Below are positions 42,063-44,822 of a DNA stretch of 44,822 nucleotides, piece by piece (position 1 is the stretch's first letter; each line of letters begins with the position of its first letter). The notes beneath the pieces were generated by a model. The model was not told the DNA's origin and did not search any database. It was given only the letters and a program-made list of their open reading frames with translations. The stretch is from assembly GCF_022548875.1 (NCBI RefSeq), contig NZ_JAKZEW010000026.1:1-44822 (forward strand). The letters run 5' to 3'. Both the position numbers and the translations under genes were made by a program. Source of the DNA: Glycomyces sp. L485. GTDB taxonomy: Bacteria > Actinomycetota > Actinomycetes > Mycobacteriales > Micromonosporaceae.

Positions 42063-42119
42063 CTCCGCGGTAATTGCCCGGTCCAGGGCCAGGAACTCGT
42101 AGTCTTCGTAGGTGCTCAC
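42060..42119 (-). pseudogene. 20-codon remnant of a gene coupled to the ATPase
   Basis: A GTG at 42119 has GGAGG 7 nt upstream and lies 10 nt after the stop of the DUF4143 gene. It reads MSTYEDYEFLALDRAITAEL in normal GC-rich codon use. The YEF-x-A-x-DR-x-(L/I) start is familiar to me from a hypothetical family in actinomycetes (YEFQAIDRPLT...). After ~20 codons the frame runs into antisense of the AT-rich membrane gene, so the rest has been lost at a junction near 42060. Confidence 0.55.
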
Positions 42120-42129
42120 GAGAGTCCTC

Positions 42130-43401
42130 CTATCCTGCGGCTTCGGTGCCGTTCACCCTCGGCCGAGTCCAAAGGGCCGCAATCGGTGCCGCGACGAGGC
42201 GGTCGCCCAGCCGATAGGAGCGCGGCCCGGTGTGGAGTACTGCCCCGCCGAGGAACTTGCCGCCGAGCTCATCGCGCAACCACGCCAGGTGCCGGGCGTC
42301 CTTGGCCGACACGCCGCCTGCGGACTTGATCTCGAAGCCGTACACCGAGCCGTCGCGGTACTCGGCGAGCAAGTCGACCTCGCGGGACTGGTCGTTGGTT
42401 CGCAGGTGGTAGAGCGTCGGCTCTGATTCGCTCAGACGGGCTTCGGCTCGGAGCTGGCTCGCCACGAAAGTATCGAGCATTCTTCCCAGCAGGTCGCCAT
42501 CTCGGCGCAGCCCGGCCCGGTCGACGCCGAGGATGGCTCCCGCAACACCGGGATCGATGATGTACCGCTTGGGAGCCTTGGCGAGTCGCTTGAGTCGATT
42601 GGTCCACCAGGCGGGGACCGAGTCAACCAGCAGCAGGTTGCCCAGCAGGCGATCGTATGCCTGCGCGGTCCGGCTGTTGACGTCGGCGGCATCATAGAGG
42701 CTCTTGGCGGTGGGGACTCCTGCCGTGCTGAGGCACAGGACCTCCAGGTATCGGCGGAGTTTGAGCGGGTCGTGGGCACCATCGATCAAGTCGGCGTCGC
42801 GGGTCGCGACCTGGTCGACGTAGGCGCGCAGCCAGCGGCGCCTGGATGTCTCGGAAGAGGCGAGAACCGCGTCCGGGAACCCGCCGCGGAGCGCGAGGTC
42901 GAGGTAGTCGTTCAGGACCAGGTCGGTGCTGGTTCGATGCAGGGAGCGCATCGGTTCAGTGCGCAATCGGTCGAAGAGCGGCTCGAGATCGGTCGCACCT
43001 TCGATCTCCCTTTGGATGAGCCCGTACATCTCTATCCGGATCGCTCTTCCGGTCAGAGGCCAGCCGATTGCCTCGAGATCAGAGCGGACCGAACCGGTGA
43101 TGAGGTAGGCACCTGGGCCGGGGCGTCGATCCACCGACCGCTTGATCGCTCCGAATATCTGAGGAACCGCCTGCCATTCGTCCAGCAGCACTGGCCGGGG
43201 CTCGTTCAGCGCTCCGTCAGGATCGGCTCGGACGACGTCGCCTTCCGGTTCGTGGTCCAGCTGGATCACGCTCTTCGCGAAACGACGGGCTGTGGTGGTC
43301 TTGCCGCAGGCGCGAGGTCCCACGACGAGCAGGGCCGGGAAGTCCCGCATGATCTCTTCGATGATCTGGTCTGCGATACGCGGCACGTATTTGCTCCTCA
43401 T
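42130..43401 (-). CDS. AAA ATPase with DUF4143 domain
   Basis: 423 residues. N-terminal P-loop ATPase (AAA_14 type, ~20-150): Walker A GPRACGKTT, Walker B PVLLDEWQ, sensor-like LITGSVRSD. C-terminal DUF4143 region (~200-400) with SREVDLLAEYRDGSVYGFEIKSA, resembling a restriction-endonuclease-like core. Start: ATG 43401 would be leaderless from a TACCCT -10; a GTG at 43386 has AGGAG 7 nt upstream, so five residues are in doubt. The family is widespread, often in accessory DNA, and poorly understood. Four short repeats lie upstream and the operon's next gene is truncated. Confidence 0.9.
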   Translation of the reverse strand: MRSKYVPRIADQIIEEIMRDFPALLVVGPRACGKTTTARRFAKSVIQLDHEPEGDVVRADPDGALNEPRPVLLDEWQAVPQIFGAIKRSVDRRPGPGAYLITGSVRSDLEAIGWPLTGRAIRIEMYGLIQREIEGATDLEPLFDRLRTEPMRSLHRTSTDLVLNDYLDLALRGGFPDAVLASSETSRRRWLRAYVDQVATRDADLIDGAHDPLKLRRYLEVLCLSTAGVPTAKSLYDAADVNSRTAQAYDRLLGNLLLVDSVPAWWTNRLKRLAKAPKRYIIDPGVAGAILGVDRAGLRRDGDLLGRMLDTFVASQLRAEARLSESEPTLYHLRTNDQSREVDLLAEYRDGSVYGFEIKSAGGVSAKDARHLAWLRDELGGKFLGGAVLHTGPRSYRLGDRLVAAPIAALWTRPRVNGTEAAG

Positions 43402-43416
43402 ATCAAAAAGGGTACC

Positions 43417-43488
43417 AAGATTCTGGCTCCGTCAATACAAAGATTCTGGGCGTGTCTCTGCAAATATTCTGAGATTTGAAGACTCTGG
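43417..43488. repeat. Four 10-bp direct repeats upstream of the DUF4143 ATPase
   Basis: AAGATTCTGG at 43417-43426 and 43440-43449, AATATTCTGA at 43463-43472, AAGACTCTGG at 43479-43488. Starts are spaced 23, 23 and 16 bp. The region is AT-richer than its neighbours and lies in the ATPase promoter. Confidence 0.7.
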
Positions 43489-43544
43489 TCGAGAGTAGCC
43501 GGAGGTAGGTCGACCTGCCTGCTGACCGGAGGGCACTCTCGACC
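43487..43544. repeat. Inverted repeat next to the direct repeats
   Basis: GGTCGAGAGT (43487-43496) and ACTCTCGACC (43535-43544) are perfect 10-bp arms, with a smaller palindrome AGGTCGACCT inside. It begins within the last direct repeat. Confidence 0.5.
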
Positions 43545-43896
43545 GTCGGGCCGGTCCGGTTTCATCCAGTGGACTGCACCGCAAGCGATTCGGCGTCGCG
43601 AGGCGGCACCTCGACGAGCCCTCCGCCGCCCGACCGCCGTTCCTGCGAAGCATGAAACGCCTCTCGGCGGCGCGGTCGCCGCCGGAGTGCCCGCGCTGCG
43701 CCACTGAGGGATTCAGCGCGCGGAGGCAGGCCTCGGCGCTTCGACTGAGCCTGACTTGGGCCGGATATGGCTGTTGTCGATTTCAGGCTGAAACGCTGGA
43801 TTTGGGTTACTTGCCGGTAGTGTGATGATTTTTCGTGATACGGGTCATCTTGGATTGACATTCATCGTCTTCTAGGTTGAAGCTTTAAGTACTTCC
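43545..43896. other. No gene seen
   Basis: No reading frame with a binding site or recognisable domain. Translations on both strands are Arg/Ser/Gly-rich and unconvincing. Confidence 0.5.
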
Positions 43897-44023
43897 GATC
43901 GGGATGGCTCCCGGCATGAGAGGAAACCTCTGGCATGCGTTCCGCGCCAAGTCCACCCGTAGTCCCGCGCTCACCAGTCCCTGTGGACGCGGGCGGCTGA
44001 TGAACCAGCCGCAGTCGCCCGCG
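43897..44023 (+). ncRNA. Structured leader candidate before the subtilase gene
   Basis: Several helices in ~130 nt: AGAGG/CCTCT with an AAA loop (43919-43931) framed by CATG repeats; a long-range GTCCAC (43951-43956) with GTGGAC (43983-43988); GCGGCTG/CAGCCGC with an ATGAAC loop (43993-44012); and an alternative outer CGCGGGCG/CGCCCGCG pairing. The start codon is ~195 nt further on. No known riboswitch class was recognised. Confidence 0.35.
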
Positions 44024-44219
44024 CGGGCCCGGGCAGGCGGGCGGCCGTCGGTCGGGGCGGCCGCACTCATATCTCCTCGCGAGTCCTCCTAGTCGCGACC
44101 CAGTCGTGTCCGCCGCCGTGCGCGTCTTCCTCCCAGGGCGCCGGCACCAACCCGGCGGCGGACCGCCACCTCGCCGTTCAATCGCGGCGAACCCACCTCC
44201 GCACGAAAGGAAGTCCCCC

Positions 44220-44822
44220 GTGATATCCGCACGAACACGGCGCGCCGCCGGTCCTCGGCGGCGCGTCATCGCGGCGCTCGGCGTCACGGCCGTGGCCGCC
44301 ACGGCCCTCACCGCCTTCATCCCCGTGGCCTCCGGTGACCCGGCACTCTCGGTGCCCCCGTCCTCCTTCAAGGACGGCCGCTACATCGTCCAGTTCGCCG
44401 ACGAACCGGTCGCCGTCTACGACGGCGACGTTCCAGGGCTCGCGGCCACCACCCCGGACGAAGACGAGAGCATCGACTTCGGCTCGGCCGCGGTCCAGGA
44501 CTACCGCGACCACCTCGCCGAAGTCCGCGACGACGTCCTCGACGCCGTCCCCGGCGTCGAACCGGCCGCCGAATACGACACCGCCTTCAACGGCGCGGCG
44601 GTCGAGCTGACCGCCGCGGAGGCGAGGGAACTCGCGCGCGACGAGCGCGTCGCCGCGATCGTCCCCGACCGGTTGCGCGAGCCCCAGTTGGACAATTCAG
44701 CCGAATTCCTTGGACTCGAAGGTTCCGCCGGCTCCTGGGAGACCGAGTTCGGCGGCGGTGAGCACGCCGGTGAAGGCGTCATCATCGGCGTCATCGACGG
44801 CGGCTTCACCCCCGAGAACCCG
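44220..44822 (+). CDS. Secreted subtilisin-like (S8) protease, 3' end outside window
   Basis: 201 codons are visible, from a GTG at 44220 with AGGAAG upstream; the frame is open to the edge. An Arg-rich N-terminus and hydrophobic core (~15-38) form a signal peptide. Residues ~52-155 are an inhibitor I9-type propeptide (DGRYIVQFADEPVAVYDG ... VAAIVPDRLREPQ). The catalytic domain begins at GVIIGVIDGG, where Asp193 is the first triad residue; the His and Ser lie beyond the edge. The sequence after the Asp (GGFTPENP) fits large subtilases with the WPE/TPE pattern. Extracellular protease, self-activated by propeptide removal. Confidence 0.88.
   Translation, partial: MISARTRRAAGPRRRVIAALGVTAVAATALTAFIPVASGDPALSVPPSSFKDGRYIVQFADEPVAVYDGDVPGLAATTPDEDESIDFGSAAVQDYRDHLAEVRDDVLDAVPGVEPAAEYDTAFNGAAVELTAAEARELARDERVAAIVPDRLREPQLDNSAEFLGLEGSAGSWETEFGGGEHAGEGVIIGVIDGGFTPENP

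Noticed and set aside
43417-43544. CRISPR array
   Set aside because: Repeats are only 10 bp with 6-13 bp between them, and there are no cas genes in the window.

Overview
The window is chromosomal DNA from a GC-rich actinomycete. This is supported by the dnaK-grpE-dnaJ-hspR heat-shock operon with HspR-type inverted repeats, a cellobiose (ceb) locus paired with a GH48 cellulase, a DivIVA-like coiled-coil protein, a CsoR/CopZ pair, a c-di-AMP-type leader before a RipA-like cell-wall hydrolase, and many GTG starts. At least five genes and one very small ORF have a TAnnnT -10 box 6-7 nt before the start codon, as expected for leaderless mRNAs. A saprophytic Glycomycetales- or Micromonosporales-like organism is my guess; no rRNA or other decisive taxon marker is present.

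Layout. 0.5-3.8 kb: two convergent operons of unrecognised genes containing three copies of one unknown protein family; this is the best candidate for an undescribed system. 4.0-13.1 kb: cellulose/cellobiose utilisation. A secreted CBM2-GH48 cellulase faces a cebE-cebF-cebG-bglC-cebR operon, with CebR-type boxes placed at the predicted transcription starts on both sides. 13.2-14.6 kb: a DUF1349 protein behind a LacI-type box and a Cys-containing small protein. 14.6-19.2 kb: dnaK-grpE-dnaJ-hspR. 19.2-21.7 kb: two CNNM/CorC-type membrane proteins preceded by a possible leaderless Arg/Lys-rich leader peptide. 21.8-25.0 kb: a DivIVA-like protein, an IS1380-type transposase remnant and a membrane gene flanked by imperfect direct repeats.

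25.0-27.3 kb: an NlpC/P60 hydrolase under a c-di-AMP-type leader, then copper-responsive csoR-copZ and a small leaderless gene. 27.3-30.9 kb: a methyltransferase, and a LacI regulator with a GH13 alpha-glucosidase. 31.1-31.8 kb: a FitAB/VapBC-type toxin-antitoxin pair. 31.9-35.4 kb: class II fructose-bisphosphate aldolase, a small acidic protein and an oligopeptidase B-like S9 peptidase. 35.5-39.4 kb: an atypical ABC ATPase fused translationally to a YhgE/Pip membrane protein, a TetR regulator and a VOC protein. 39.4-40.8 kb: a GH27 alpha-galactosidase under a LacI-type box.

40.86-43.5 kb: a tRNA-Phe followed by a scarred accessory patch: a 5'-truncated IS66 transposase, an AT-richer small membrane gene, a 20-codon gene remnant and a DUF4143-type ATPase with 10-bp repeats at 23-bp spacing upstream. 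43.9-44.8 kb: a structured leader and the start of a secreted subtilase that runs off the right edge.

The glycosidases, transporter and LacI regulators suggest a plant-polysaccharide lifestyle: GH48 releases cellobiose, CebEFG imports it, BglC splits it, and related LacI boxes may add DUF1349 and GH27 to the same response. The import ATPase (MsiK in streptomycetes) is not in the window.
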